A model generated the notes under the pieces. It ran no database searches. It was not told the DNA's origin and saw only the letters and a list, made by a program, of their open reading frames with translations. A program made the translations under genes and the position numbers. Shown here piece by piece: positions 53,887 to 62,835 of a stretch of DNA of 64,000 bases (positions within the stretch are counted from its first letter, which is position 1; every line of letters starts with the position of its first letter). The DNA is from Hyphomicrobiales bacterium (GTDB taxonomy: Bacteria > Pseudomonadota > Alphaproteobacteria > Rhizobiales > Rhizobiaceae): contig UBYX01000003.1 of the NCBI GenBank assembly GCA_900469955.1, positions 434,001 to 498,000 of the forward strand. Direction: 5' to 3'.

Positions 53887-54921
53887 TCATGCTTGAATAG
53901 CGACGGGCTGGCCGGTTTTTGCGCTCTCTATAGCGCCGAACACCATGGCCAGGCTCTTGATGTTATCGAAACCGGCGGTCTCAGGCGGCCGCCCCGTTCG
54001 GATCGATTTCAGAAAGTCGGCAATCACACTGGCATGACCGTGCGTCTCTTCTTCGCGCGGTGCAGCCGGTACGTCGATGACGCGATGGCCTTTCAGGAGG
54101 CCTCGTTCATCACCTGCAACCGCAGCTTCAAAGGCGTCCTCGCCATCCCATGTGAGCATTCCCTGTGATCCAACCAACCGCCAAAAACTCTCCCAGCTCG
54201 TCCTTCGTCCCTCCGCGCACCAAGAGCCGCGGTAGGTGAAGATCACCTCGTCGGTAAAGCGGAAAATCGCGTTTGCAGATGCTCCATGCGCATACCACGA
54301 GCCCTGGGGATTGGATTCAACACAATAGACGGATTGTGGGTGCCTTCCGCTTACAAAACGCGCAGCGTCAAATGTGTGGATTGCCATATCGAGGAGCAGC
54401 ACATTGTCCATGGCCTCTCGAAACCCGCCGAAGTGAGGCGCCAGGAAGAAATCGCAGTGGATGGCAGTTAAGTCACCCAGGGCTCCGCTTTCGACGAAGC
54501 GCTGCATCCGGCGCACGCCCGAGATGAAGCGGCGGTTCTGCACCACCGCATGTAGGCGCCCAGCCTCCCCGGCCAGCCGAACGAGTAGTCGGGCCTCTTC
54601 GAGAGATGCGGCCATCGGCTTTTCGCTAAGCACGTGGCAGCCATGTTTTAGGCCAGCAGCCACAACAGCCTGCCGCGCGGCCGGTATTACCACGTCGAAA
54701 AGAATATCAGCCTTGGTTAACGCAAGCACCGCATCAAGATCATTTCCAATCTCGACATCGTTCAGGCCAAAGGTCTCGGCGAGCGATAGGGCGACGGCGA
54801 TATCAAGGTCAACGAGACCGACGATCGTAACTGAGGTCGCCAAGTCGGGCTGCGATGCAAGCGCTCGCAGCCACCCGTGCGCCATGGCGCCACATCCGCA
54901 TAACACGGCCTTTAGTGTCAC
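53887..54921 (-). CDS. Gfo/Idh/MocA-family oxidoreductase
   Basis: This is a 344-residue NAD(P)-dependent dehydrogenase. The N-terminal Rossmann part begins MTLKAVLCGCGAMAHGWLRAL. The family catalytic segment reads GCHVLSEKPMAASLEEARLLVRLA (the EKP lysine), and the C-terminal half includes LLLDMAIHTFDAARFVSG with the DxxxH motif. It probably oxidises or reduces the sugar or polyol imported by the downstream ABC genes. It is the first gene of that operon, facing the LacI gene across 128 bp with a palindromic operator. Confidence 0.9.
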   Translation of the reverse strand: MTLKAVLCGCGAMAHGWLRALASQPDLATSVTIVGLVDLDIAVALSLAETFGLNDVEIGNDLDAVLALTKADILFDVVIPAARQAVVAAGLKHGCHVLSEKPMAASLEEARLLVRLAGEAGRLHAVVQNRRFISGVRRMQRFVESGALGDLTAIHCDFFLAPHFGGFREAMDNVLLLDMAIHTFDAARFVSGRHPQSVYCVESNPQGSWYAHGASANAIFRFTDEVIFTYRGSWCAEGRRTSWESFWRLVGSQGMLTWDGEDAFEAAVAGDERGLLKGHRVIDVPAAPREEETHGHASVIADFLKSIRTGRPPETAGFDNIKSLAMVFGAIESAKTGQPVAIQA

Positions 54922-54966
54922 GAAACATCCTCCTGCTAACGGCGTCGATGCTCCTTCACCAACTCC

Positions 54967-54978
54967 GTAAACGTTTAC
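54967..54978. promoter_or_regulatory. LacI-type operator
   Basis: GTAAACGTTTAC is a perfect 12-bp palindrome with central CG, in the region between the Gfo/Idh gene and the LacI gene. A weaker half-site, AAAACGATTACC, lies at 55020-55031 just before the LacI start. This fits control of both directions by the adjacent LacI protein. Confidence 0.75.
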
Positions 54979-55049
54979 GATCGTAGTTGCAGATTTGGCT
55001 CTGTGTCAATAGGGTCGCAAAAACGATTACCATCTTGCGGGACAGAGCG

Positions 55050-56066
55050 ATGAAGGGCATTCGCCAGCTGGCAGAACATCTGGACGTTTCGATTGGCACG
55101 GTGTCACGCGCCCTTAATGGCAAGCCAGACGTTAACGAGGAAACCCGCCGGCGCGTTTTGGAGGCCGCTGAAAAGCTGGGCTACGTCGCCAACCAGTCAG
55201 GTCGTGCCTTGCGCAAAGGCGCAACAGGGGTGATCGGTTTCATGATGCAGACAGGGCGCGAAATTACCGGCCAAGGCGACACCTTCTTCATGAGTGTCTT
55301 TGACGGCGTTCAGGCGGTCCTTGCGCGACACAAGCTCGACCTTGTCGCGCTATTGTGTTCATCGGAAGAGGATCCGGATGATTATCTAAGACGCATGGTC
55401 GCACGCGGGTTCGCAGACGGGATCATATTGTCGGCAACGCGGCGTCACGACCCCCGTTTCGAATTCCTCGCGCGCCACCACATTCCCTTCGTCACCTTGG
55501 GTCGTAGCCTGACGGACGTCGGTCAGCCTTGGATCGATCTTGATTTCGAGGCAATGGCGGAGCAATCAGTCGAGCGCTTGGTCGGCGCGGGTCATCGGGA
55601 AATCGGGTTTGTGTGGCCGCACGGCGATCTCAATCTCGGCTACGTCTTCATCGAAAGGTGCCGCCAGGCCCTTGCCCGTTTTGGGTTGACCCTCTCAGAG
55701 CACAACATCTTCCGGACAACTCCGAGCGAAATGGGAGGTTATAGGGTGGCTCGAGAAATCAGTTCGGTCGAGCGCCCGCCGACTGCTCTCATCCTGGTCA
55801 ATGAGACGCTGGTGACGGGTCTTTACCGCGGACTGCAGGAAGTGGGCCTGGAGCCGGGTCGCGATATCGCCATCATCGGCAGACAAAGCCCACAAGCGCG
55901 TTTTTTGTCTCCCAGCCTGACGGGGTTCGACTTGTCGCTTCGCGATCTGGGGGTTGCGCTTGCCGAAGGGCTATTGTCCACCATGACCACCTATGCCGAG
56001 CGTTATCCGAAGGCTGCACGCCAAAAGCTGTGGCCCATGACGCTGATCGAAGGCGAAAGTGGTTGA
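55050..56066 (+). CDS. LacI-family transcriptional regulator
   Basis: This is a 338-residue repressor. The helix-turn-helix is MKGIRQLAEHLDVSIGTVSRALNGKPDVNEETRRRVLEAAEKLGYV with hinge NQSGRALRKG. The effector domain reads GVIGFMMQTGREITGQGDTFFMSVFDGVQAVLARHKLDLV and TALILVNETLVTGLYRGLQEVGLEPGRDIAIIG. ATG 55050 matches the family start exactly; the 21-residue upstream extension crosses the operator region and is rejected. It controls the divergent sugar operon. Confidence 0.92.
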   Translation: MKGIRQLAEHLDVSIGTVSRALNGKPDVNEETRRRVLEAAEKLGYVANQSGRALRKGATGVIGFMMQTGREITGQGDTFFMSVFDGVQAVLARHKLDLVALLCSSEEDPDDYLRRMVARGFADGIILSATRRHDPRFEFLARHHIPFVTLGRSLTDVGQPWIDLDFEAMAEQSVERLVGAGHREIGFVWPHGDLNLGYVFIERCRQALARFGLTLSEHNIFRTTPSEMGGYRVAREISSVERPPTALILVNETLVTGLYRGLQEVGLEPGRDIAIIGRQSPQARFLSPSLTGFDLSLRDLGVALAEGLLSTMTTYAERYPKAARQKLWPMTLIEGESG

Positions 56067-56140
56067 GCACAAACAGACGCTTGCCTCACTTCGAGCTTGC
56101 GGGGCAGCGTTCTCCCGAGACTGGAACCGCCATTCCGTTT

Positions 56141-57238
56141 TCAGATGACGCCCCACGCCCGGAACCTCCCCCTGCCCGTCAGCTCGCGCAGCGAAAGTTC
56201 GGCCGCGATCTTCAACGCACCCTGGGGGGTGATACAGAGCGCTTCAGCAATCATGCCGGCCGAGACCATTGGTGTGGACAGGACAAGATCGATCAGCTGT
56301 GGAAGCTTCGATGATTGTCGTTTGCCGGCGGTCCGATGTTGCATCTGCTGTTTTGCCAGAAGCAGCCGATCGTGCTCCTTCAATCCCAATTCAGCCGCAA
56401 GCGAAATCGCGTCAAGAAACGCCTTCAACCGGGTATCTCGGTCCCGGTCTGCACGACGCTCGCGCGCGATCTGCTTTAGCCCGAGATTGATTGTTGCCAA
56501 ATGTGCGTTTGTTGCTCCAACCTGCCGTAAGAACGCGGCAGGCAACTGTCGGCCAAGCCACGGCGCATGCTGAAACACTTGCAGGAAATTCCAGGCATCC
56601 AGAAGCAAGGCGGCCCTTAGCAATGGCGGCAGGCCTTCCGTCTCCTGGGCGACGGCTTGCCACTCCTCAAGGCGCTCGTCCTCGTCCCAATCCGGCTCGT
56701 AGACCAGCGGATCCCGATCGCGCCGCAGCTGGGGCTCAGCCATCCTGGCTTCAGCAAGTAAAAGCTCGCTCCGTGCTAAAACCGCATCGATGGCAGCAAA
56801 ATGGGCGGCGAGTGGGTCGTCGTCCTCCCCTTCCTCCGATGGAGACCCGGAAGTCGGAGCGGAGGCTGCTTCGTCGTTTCTTGTCCCTTCCCTTCCCCTT
56901 CCCTTCAGGCTGCGCAAGCCTTCTATGCTCAGAGCCCATTGGGGCGGATTGGACAGGATACGCCGGCGGGTGCGAAGCACGTCATGGGCGATGGTGAGTT
57001 CGTGTGTAGGGGTGCGGACACTCATGCCGGCGTCGTACAGGACCAGGTCCTCAAGATGGATCAGCTCCCCATCGACCCACAAAGAGGCACATGCTTCGGA
57101 AAAATGAGAGCGTGCCAACCAACCCGCTCCAAGCGGCGAACGGCCTACCCGCTCGTCCAACCTGGCAAGTGCCGACGTTGCTGCCGCCAACGGTAAAAGC
57201 AGGCTCTGGAGCGGTAATTTTGAAAGTTCGTAACGCAT
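56141..57238 (-). CDS. RHE_PE00001-family plasmid protein (DUF1612 plus helix-turn-helix)
   Basis: This is a 365-residue protein. It begins MRYELSKLPLQSLLLPLAAATSALARLDERVGRSP, then GWLARSHFSEACASLWVDGELIHLEDLVLYDAGMSVRTPTHELTIAHDVLRTRRRI. An acidic low-complexity linker (SPSEEGEDDDP) separates it from a C-terminal half ending in a probable winged helix, STPMVSAGMIAEALCITPQGALKIAAELSLRELTGRGRFRAW. Genes of this family sit near repABC on many rhizobial plasmids; their function is unknown. The inverted repeat TAACGC-N9-GCGTTA covers its start codon. No strong ribosome site is visible. Confidence 0.8.
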   Translation of the reverse strand: MRYELSKLPLQSLLLPLAAATSALARLDERVGRSPLGAGWLARSHFSEACASLWVDGELIHLEDLVLYDAGMSVRTPTHELTIAHDVLRTRRRILSNPPQWALSIEGLRSLKGRGREGTRNDEAASAPTSGSPSEEGEDDDPLAAHFAAIDAVLARSELLLAEARMAEPQLRRDRDPLVYEPDWDEDERLEEWQAVAQETEGLPPLLRAALLLDAWNFLQVFQHAPWLGRQLPAAFLRQVGATNAHLATINLGLKQIARERRADRDRDTRLKAFLDAISLAAELGLKEHDRLLLAKQQMQHRTAGKRQSSKLPQLIDLVLSTPMVSAGMIAEALCITPQGALKIAAELSLRELTGRGRFRAWGVI

Positions 57239-57251
57239 TGAAAAAGCGTTA
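57231..57251. promoter_or_regulatory. Inverted repeat over the start of the RHE_PE00001-type gene
   Basis: TAACGC (57231-57236), 9-bp spacer, GCGTTA (57246-57251). It overlaps the ATG of the gene on the minus strand and could be an autoregulatory operator or an mRNA hairpin hiding the start. Confidence 0.4.
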
Positions 57252-58570
57252 TCTGATTTGCCTCTTGAAAGCTATAAGGCCGTTTAGTTTCAGCACTAAC
57301 CGTTAACCATATTGCGCTCTGTTCAGGAGGCGGCGGGCGGTTTGGCCCTAATCCGAGCGGGGTAACGAGAAAAACCCGGTCTGACGCGCAGATCGCGAAT
57401 CGTAGGCCTCATAATACCCCCGCCGACCGATCCTGGCTAGTCAATCAGGGCGTCGGGGTACCAATCGCCAACCCCTATTGATGACCTTTCGAGACCATGA
57501 GCAAGCCGGCGTCAACATCAGTTTCTCCATGGATACACTCCTTGGCTCCTGGCCCGATCGCCGTAGCGGTAAAGTTTGACCTGCTCCTATGCGGCAAGCC
57601 TGATACGAGGCCTTAAGCCGTTTGGGGATCCTGGACGACATTGGCCCCTCGCCTGCCCCGTGCCGTCAGGCGCAATGAGACCTGTCGCTAAAGTTCAGCA
57701 AATGCCGAACAGTGGCGATCAAAGTAGATCGACGGCGCCCCGCCTCCGGCAAAAAGAAACGCAACCACGCCAAGGACAATTGTCGAAACCGTAGGACCGG
57801 GCAACGGAAACCAAGGGCGCTTCAAAAACATACGAGCATAGATGCCCGAAGCGGAAGTGTCCGGGCGTATGGGGATTGTAAAAGTGGGCGAATGCCGTCG
57901 CCCCGTTGCCGCTCCGACACTATGCACAGCCCCATCGCTTGGGCTGGATTGTTGCGGCTTGCGCTCGTAGCCACGTTAGCGCAGAGGCATCTGCAGCAGG
58001 CACGACTAGAATCTTAGGTCGATTGCGTTCGGCTCTATGCCCATGCCACTATTGATCTCGTAGCTTGGAGACGGCGAACGAATGCCCGAAGAGGTGTCTG
58101 CGCGCTTATCAAGGAATCCGCCAACCCCACAGAAAGGGCCTGGGACCCGGATGCCGAAATCAGCCAATCGGCGCTGGTCGCCGCGGCATCGGGCCGGAAA
58201 CGGTGGCAGGTTTTGGCCTTGGGGATTCGACCGGGGAGCCACTTGGCCGATTTCAGACCCAACCGCCGCGACCGCCCCTCACGAACCTATTGAACACACA
58301 CCCCTCCACCTTGCCCGCACGAGGCTCCCTTGGTCACCACGCAACCGGAAACTGCGCATTACGAGCCGACGCAGGCGCCGTTTCTTAGAGGCTTGACACG
58401 CAGCCATAGCGAAGGACCCGCCTGCGCGCTGTCGTTCCGGCAAACGTGGACGCCTCAGCTTTTCGCGAATACCAATCCCACTCTTTCAAGTTCGACCGAA
58501 CAAGCGAAAGCCTCTATCCCGACCGTCTTCAATACGAGCGACCGACAGCGCGTCCCGCGGATGAACCGAA

Positions 58571-58586
58571 GTTAGCCGCGGCTAAC
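58571..58586. other. parS: parS centromere site 1
   Basis: GTTAGCCGCGGCTAAC is a perfect 16-bp palindrome that fits the repABC parS consensus GTT-N4-GC-N4-AAC, the binding site of RepB. It lies 278 bp upstream of repA. Confidence 0.85.
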
Positions 58587-58715
58587 TGGCAGTCGAGAAT
58601 AAAAACCATGGGCGCTAAGTGCTGGCTTGGATGCGATCGAGGGGGATCTATCCGTGGGCCGGCGAATCTGACAATCCTACGATCGCCGCACCCGATCCGC
58701 CGCAATCGCAGGCCA

Positions 58716-58731
58716 GTTAGCCGCGGCTAAC
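58716..58731. other. parS: parS centromere site 2
   Basis: This is an identical 16-bp palindrome, GTTAGCCGCGGCTAAC, 145 bp after site 1. A degenerate third copy, GTTAAGGCCCGTTAAC (58742-58757), follows 10 bp later with one mismatch at the centre. Confidence 0.85.
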
Positions 58732-58863
58732 TGCCGATCCAGTTAAGGCCCGTTAACCAAAAAACCCTTGCCAAATCGACAGAATCGGGTCTCTTTCATC
58801 AACTGCGGTAAAAATCGTCTTCCTCGCCCAAAACCGTAGTTTTAAAAATTAGGCGCTCAAGTA

Positions 58864-60078
58864 ATGAAGCAAGCTGTTGAAAAGAGCCTCGTCCCTCCGG
58901 TGGCGGACCTCAAGGGACTTATCCAGCACCATTCCGCTGCGCTATCCGCGCAGTTGCAGGCGCACCACCTGGCCGTCTTTCCGCCGAACGCGGAAAAGAC
59001 GATCCGCAATTTCACTCCTGCTGAGACTGCACGGATGATTGGCATCGGCGAGGGCTACCTACGCCAGGTCGCCGCTGAAATGCCGGAACTTGCCGCCAGC
59101 CAAACCGGCGGTCGCCGAAGCTACTCAGCTGAAGATATCCGGGCATTGCGCGTTCATCTTGACCAAGGCAGCAGAGGAGGGCGCCGGTACCTGCCTCACC
59201 GCCGCGGCGATGAAGCGCTCCAAGTTGTTGCCGTCATGAATTTCAAAGGCGGCTCCGGCAAGACGACAACCTCGGCCCATATGGCCCAGTATCTCGCTTT
59301 AAGGGGCTACCGTGTCCTCGCAATAGACCTCGATCCGCAAGCAAGCCTTTCGGCCCTTTTTGGCCACCAGCCGGAGATCGACGTGGGTCCGAACGAAACG
59401 CTTTACGGCGCAATTCGATATGATGAGGAACGCCGTCCGATCGCCGAAATCGTCAGAGCAACCTACATCCCCGATCTGCACCTTATCCCAGGCAACCTCG
59501 AACTCATGGAGTTTGAGCACGAGACCCCCCGCGCACTGATGAAGCGGCAAGTCGGCGACACTTTGTTTTTCGCAAGAATTGGGCAGGCTCTCGCCCAGGC
59601 GCAAAATCTTTATGATGTCGTCGTGATCGATTGCCCACCACAGCTTGGCTATCTCACGCTTTCAGCTCTGACCGCGGCTACATCCGTGCTTGTAACGGTG
59701 CATCCGCAGATGCTCGATGTCATGTCGATGAACCAGTTTCTGGCAATGACCGGCGATCTCCTTGAAGAGATCAGCAATGCCGGCGCTCGCTCCGACTATA
59801 ACTGGATGCGCTATCTCGTAACCCGTTTCGAGCCAAGCGATGGGCCTCAAAACCAGATGGTCGCATTCTTGCGCTCCATATTCGGAGAGCACGTCCTGAT
59901 CCATCCCATGTTGAAAAGCACCGCCGTCTCCGATGCCGGGCTTACCAACAACACACTGTTTGAAGTAGAGCGAGGCCAGTTTACGCGCTCAACATATGAT
60001 CGCGCACTTGAAGCCATGAACAACGTCAACGCCGAAATCGAGACTCTGATCAAGAAAGCGTGGGGGAGGGCCGCATGA
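58864..60078 (+). CDS. repA: Plasmid partition ATPase RepA (ParA type)
   Basis: This is a 404-residue type Ia ParA ATPase. An N-terminal helix-turn-helix region covers about residues 45-110 (TPAETARMIGIGEGYLRQVA). The deviant Walker A is KGGSGKTTT (128-136), then LAIDLDPQASLSALFG and the Walker B VVIDCPPQLGYLTLSAL. It segregates the replicon with RepB at parS and represses the operon promoter. It is the first gene of repABC. Its TGA overlaps the repB ATG (ATGA). The ribosome site before 58864 is weak. Confidence 0.96.
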   Translation: MKQAVEKSLVPPVADLKGLIQHHSAALSAQLQAHHLAVFPPNAEKTIRNFTPAETARMIGIGEGYLRQVAAEMPELAASQTGGRRSYSAEDIRALRVHLDQGSRGGRRYLPHRRGDEALQVVAVMNFKGGSGKTTTSAHMAQYLALRGYRVLAIDLDPQASLSALFGHQPEIDVGPNETLYGAIRYDEERRPIAEIVRATYIPDLHLIPGNLELMEFEHETPRALMKRQVGDTLFFARIGQALAQAQNLYDVVVIDCPPQLGYLTLSALTAATSVLVTVHPQMLDVMSMNQFLAMTGDLLEEISNAGARSDYNWMRYLVTRFEPSDGPQNQMVAFLRSIFGEHVLIHPMLKSTAVSDAGLTNNTLFEVERGQFTRSTYDRALEAMNNVNAEIETLIKKAWGRAA

Positions 60079-61082
60079 GCAGAAAAGACGTCTTCGCCAA
60101 TCTGCAGCCCGCAGCTCCAGCCCAGCCGGAGATTCGCCCGTCCAAGAACCGTCTCCGGCCGATCCTCGGTTCCCCGGAGTTGCTGGACGACGGGTCACGT
60201 TCGCCGGTAGGCGCAATCGGCAAGTCTCTAAATGAAGTGAACGACCGCAATCGCAGGGCCGAAGAGATCGAGCGGCGACTGTCGCAAGGTCATGCCGTTA
60301 TCTCCCTGGATACCGCCGATATCGACCCCTCTTTCATTCCTGACCGCATGCCTGGAGCCAAGGAAGCTCATGACCGGCTCGTGGCATCGATCCGTGAACA
60401 GGGCCAACAGGTACCAATCCTGGTCCGACCGCACCCGGAAATTCCTGGACGCTATCAGGTCGCATTCGGCCACCGGCGCCTACGCGCAATCACCGAACTT
60501 GGCCTACAGATCAACGCCGTTGTCCGTGAATTGACAGACGAACAGCTAGTCGTTGCTCAAGGTCAGGAAAACAACGAACGCCAGGACCTCACCTATATCG
60601 AAAAAGCCAGGTTTGCGCAGCGATTGCAGCAACGCTTTCCCCGCGATGTCATCATGGCGGCGATGTCCCTTTATAAAAGCGACTTGTCCAACATGCTTTC
60701 GGTGATCTCACGCATTCCAAGCGATCTTATAGATGCTATCGGCCCCGCACCCTCGGTCGGGCGGCGTAGCTGGATGGAACTCGCAGACCTCTTGTCCAGT
60801 GACAAGGTCATCGAGCGAGCAAGTTCCTTCCTGGAGAGATCCGACATCGCCGAGCGAGAATCTGAAGAGCGGTTCAAGGCGTTGATCGAGTATCTGAAGC
60901 CACGCCCGCAAAAAGCAAAGTCGGATGTCTGGTCCACCGGCACCGGCGCCCGTCTAGCAAAGGTCACTCACAACGACACTCGGGTCGAGATCCAGATCGA
61001 TCGCAGGGAAGCGCCGGAATTTGCCGCTTTCGTACTCGATCGACTCAAATCCCTGTTCGAAGAGCACCGCTCCAAGAACTGA
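60075..61082 (+). CDS. repB: Plasmid partition protein RepB (ParB type)
   Basis: This is a 335-residue centromere-binding protein. It starts MSRKDVFANL and has the ParB nuclease-fold/CTP-binding segment HDRLVASIREQGQQVPILVRPHP to YQVAFGHRRLRAITELGLQINAVVRELTDEQLVVAQGQENNERQDLTYIEKARFAQRL. A helix-turn-helix follows at DVIMAAMSLYKSDLSNMLSVI. It binds the parS palindromes upstream of repA. ATG 60075 overlaps the repA stop; the GTG at 60060 would add five residues not typical of RepB. Confidence 0.96.
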   Translation: MSRKDVFANLQPAAPAQPEIRPSKNRLRPILGSPELLDDGSRSPVGAIGKSLNEVNDRNRRAEEIERRLSQGHAVISLDTADIDPSFIPDRMPGAKEAHDRLVASIREQGQQVPILVRPHPEIPGRYQVAFGHRRLRAITELGLQINAVVRELTDEQLVVAQGQENNERQDLTYIEKARFAQRLQQRFPRDVIMAAMSLYKSDLSNMLSVISRIPSDLIDAIGPAPSVGRRSWMELADLLSSDKVIERASSFLERSDIAERESEERFKALIEYLKPRPQKAKSDVWSTGTGARLAKVTHNDTRVEIQIDRREAPEFAAFVLDRLKSLFEEHRSKN

Positions 61083-61114
61083 GCCAACGGAAACATAAGC
61101 AGGAGCACCCCGCA

Positions 61115-61170
61115 AAAGAAAAAAGCCCCCGAACGTTACCGTCACGGAAGCTTTCCTCGTAGTCTCGACA
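61115..61170 (-). ncRNA. Antisense ctRNA (incompatibility RNA) of repABC
   Basis: On the minus strand TTGACA (61205-61200), a 17-bp spacer and GATTCT (61182-61177) form a promoter. A transcript from about 61170 would end about 55 nt later at a terminator: AGCTTCCG pairs with CGGGGGCT (hairpin 61124-61152) followed by TTTTTTCTTTT. Size, position between repB and repC and orientation match the ctRNAs known from repABC plasmids, which block RepC synthesis and set copy number and incompatibility. Confidence 0.85.
61124..61152 (-). terminator. Terminator hairpin of the ctRNA
   Basis: An 8-bp stem with two G-U pairs and a 13-nt loop is followed on the minus strand by a run of U residues interrupted by one C. 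In the opposite (repABC mRNA) sense the same bases can fold as the ctRNA target loop. Confidence 0.8.
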
Positions 61171-61263
61171 GCTTCGAGAATCGCATTTCCGAGAATCACT
61201 GTCAAGAGTTTTGGCGCCTTTCGGGCGGGTGGATTTCTTTTGCCTAAACCAAGGTGAAGGCAA

Positions 61264-62559
61264 ATGAGACGTGAATTTATAACGACGCCGTTTGGGCGGC
61301 GGTCGATGTCGCTTGGCATGTTGGCAAATCAGCATCTGGCGAGCACGATCGAGCCGGGGACGCGGCGACACAAGTGGAAACTCTTTCGATCTGTTTGCGA
61401 AGCTCGTAGAGCCCTGGGCATCAGTGATCGGTCCCTTACTGTGCTAGATGCACTCCTGACTTTTTATCCAGAAGACGAACTGAGCGACGACAGCAGTCTT
61501 GTTGTTTTCCCCTCAAACGCACAGCTATCCCTACGGGCGCGGGGAATGACACCCGCAACTCTCCGCAGACATCTCACTCTATTGATCGAGGCCGGGCTTA
61601 TTTTCCGCAAGGATAGCCCCAATGGAAAACGCTATGCGCGGCGTGCCAGGGGCGGGCAGATCAGTGAGGTTTTTGGTTTTAGTCTCGCGCCTATGCTTGC
61701 CAGAGCTTGCGAAATCGATGGCCTTGCAGCCAAAACCATAACAGATCGAGAGACCCTAAGAGCTATCAAGGAACAGATCAGCATCTGCCGACGCGATGTC
61801 TCCAAACTTCTCGCGACAGCCATCGCTGAAGCGCTTCCTGGAGACTGGAATGACCTGCTGGGAGAGTTTCGCACAATAGTCTCACAAATCCCCCGCAACG
61901 CCACTCTCTATGATCTCCTGCCAATCCAGCAACGGATCATCGAACTCCACGAGTCCATCGTCAACGGATTGAAGTCGCAAGTAAATCTCGGAATTCTGAG
62001 CGGCAATGAGTCCCAAAATGAGCGCCACAAACAGGATTCAAAACCAAACTTCCCTTTTGATTCTGAACCTTCACGTATCCAAAACCAACTCCCGTCTTCA
62101 GATCGGTCAGACCAGAATGCACATCAGGTCCCTGAAGAAACTGGGAGCCCGGTCAGTCATCCGCCATCTCCAGAAAAAATCACTCTCGATGTGGTCCTCC
62201 AAGCATGCCCTCAAATCATCGACTATGCGCCCGCCAGAGCTGTCAGGAGCTGGCGTGATCTCGGCAGCGCGGCCATGGTTGTCGGTTCAATGCTTGATGT
62301 GAGTAGCACCGCTTATGCGAGGGCTTGCGCCGTCATGGGAATTGAAACAACAGCTATTGTTATGGCCTGTATTCTCGAACGCGCAACGTCCATCAATTCC
62401 CCTGGTGGCTATCTACGCGATCTGACCCGCCGATGCGAGCGCCGTCAATTCATCCCAAACCGTATGCTCTTGTCCCTTTTGAGGGCCCAGGCCAAACCTC
62501 GCGTATCCGCTAACGACACTGATGCCCGAGTTAGCTTTCACAAGGAAAACTTATTGTAA
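61264..62559 (+). CDS. repC: Replication initiator RepC
   Basis: This is a 431-residue initiator of the RepABC family. The N-terminal DNA-binding half begins ITTPFGRRSMSLGMLANQ and contains RRHKWKLFRSVCEARRALGISDRSLTVLDALLTFYPEDEL and MTPATLRRHLTLLIEAGLIFRKDSPNGKRYARR. A low-complexity AT-rich stretch around codons 245-285 (about 62000-62120) marks the usual site of the replication origin inside repC. The C-terminus includes SPGGYLRDLTRR. AAGGTGAAGG precedes the ATG. Translation is controlled by the ctRNA. Confidence 0.96.
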   Translation: MRREFITTPFGRRSMSLGMLANQHLASTIEPGTRRHKWKLFRSVCEARRALGISDRSLTVLDALLTFYPEDELSDDSSLVVFPSNAQLSLRARGMTPATLRRHLTLLIEAGLIFRKDSPNGKRYARRARGGQISEVFGFSLAPMLARACEIDGLAAKTITDRETLRAIKEQISICRRDVSKLLATAIAEALPGDWNDLLGEFRTIVSQIPRNATLYDLLPIQQRIIELHESIVNGLKSQVNLGILSGNESQNERHKQDSKPNFPFDSEPSRIQNQLPSSDRSDQNAHQVPEETGSPVSHPPSPEKITLDVVLQACPQIIDYAPARAVRSWRDLGSAAMVVGSMLDVSSTAYARACAVMGIETTAIVMACILERATSINSPGGYLRDLTRRCERRQFIPNRMLLSLLRAQAKPRVSANDTDARVSFHKENLL

Positions 62560-62835
62560 GAGAAGCAACGTGTTACCATTTCATGATGGACGTTACGGTA
62601 CCCACACAAATCACCTGGCAGACTTTCGAAGTTGCCCTGAAAATGACGTGATGAAAGATCGTGTTTGGGCATGCTCATTCCGTTTCTCTCCGGCGCCAGT
62701 GCCGAGGGCGAGCGGAAATAGAGGCAGCCTTTGACAAAATATGTGTGGTGGACACGGCTGCGAGACGTTGAATAGCAATAGAAATACCGTGGATGCTACA
62801 CACGGCGATTTCAACGCCTTCAACTTCGAGGACAG

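Larger units (their letters stand above)
57252..58863. other. 1.6-kb region without recognisable genes, holding the parS sites
   Basis: Short open frames occur on both strands, but none has a ribosome site, codon pattern or recognised domain. I see no tra box, tRNA or transposon end. The right part (58571-58757) carries parS palindromes, and the last 100 bp should hold the repABC promoter. Much of the left part looks like decayed coding DNA, but I cannot name it. Confidence 0.6.

Noticed and set aside
57441..58400. Several short open frames upstream of repA
   Set aside because: None has a ribosome site, conserved motif or plausible composition. I treat the stretch as non-coding or decayed.
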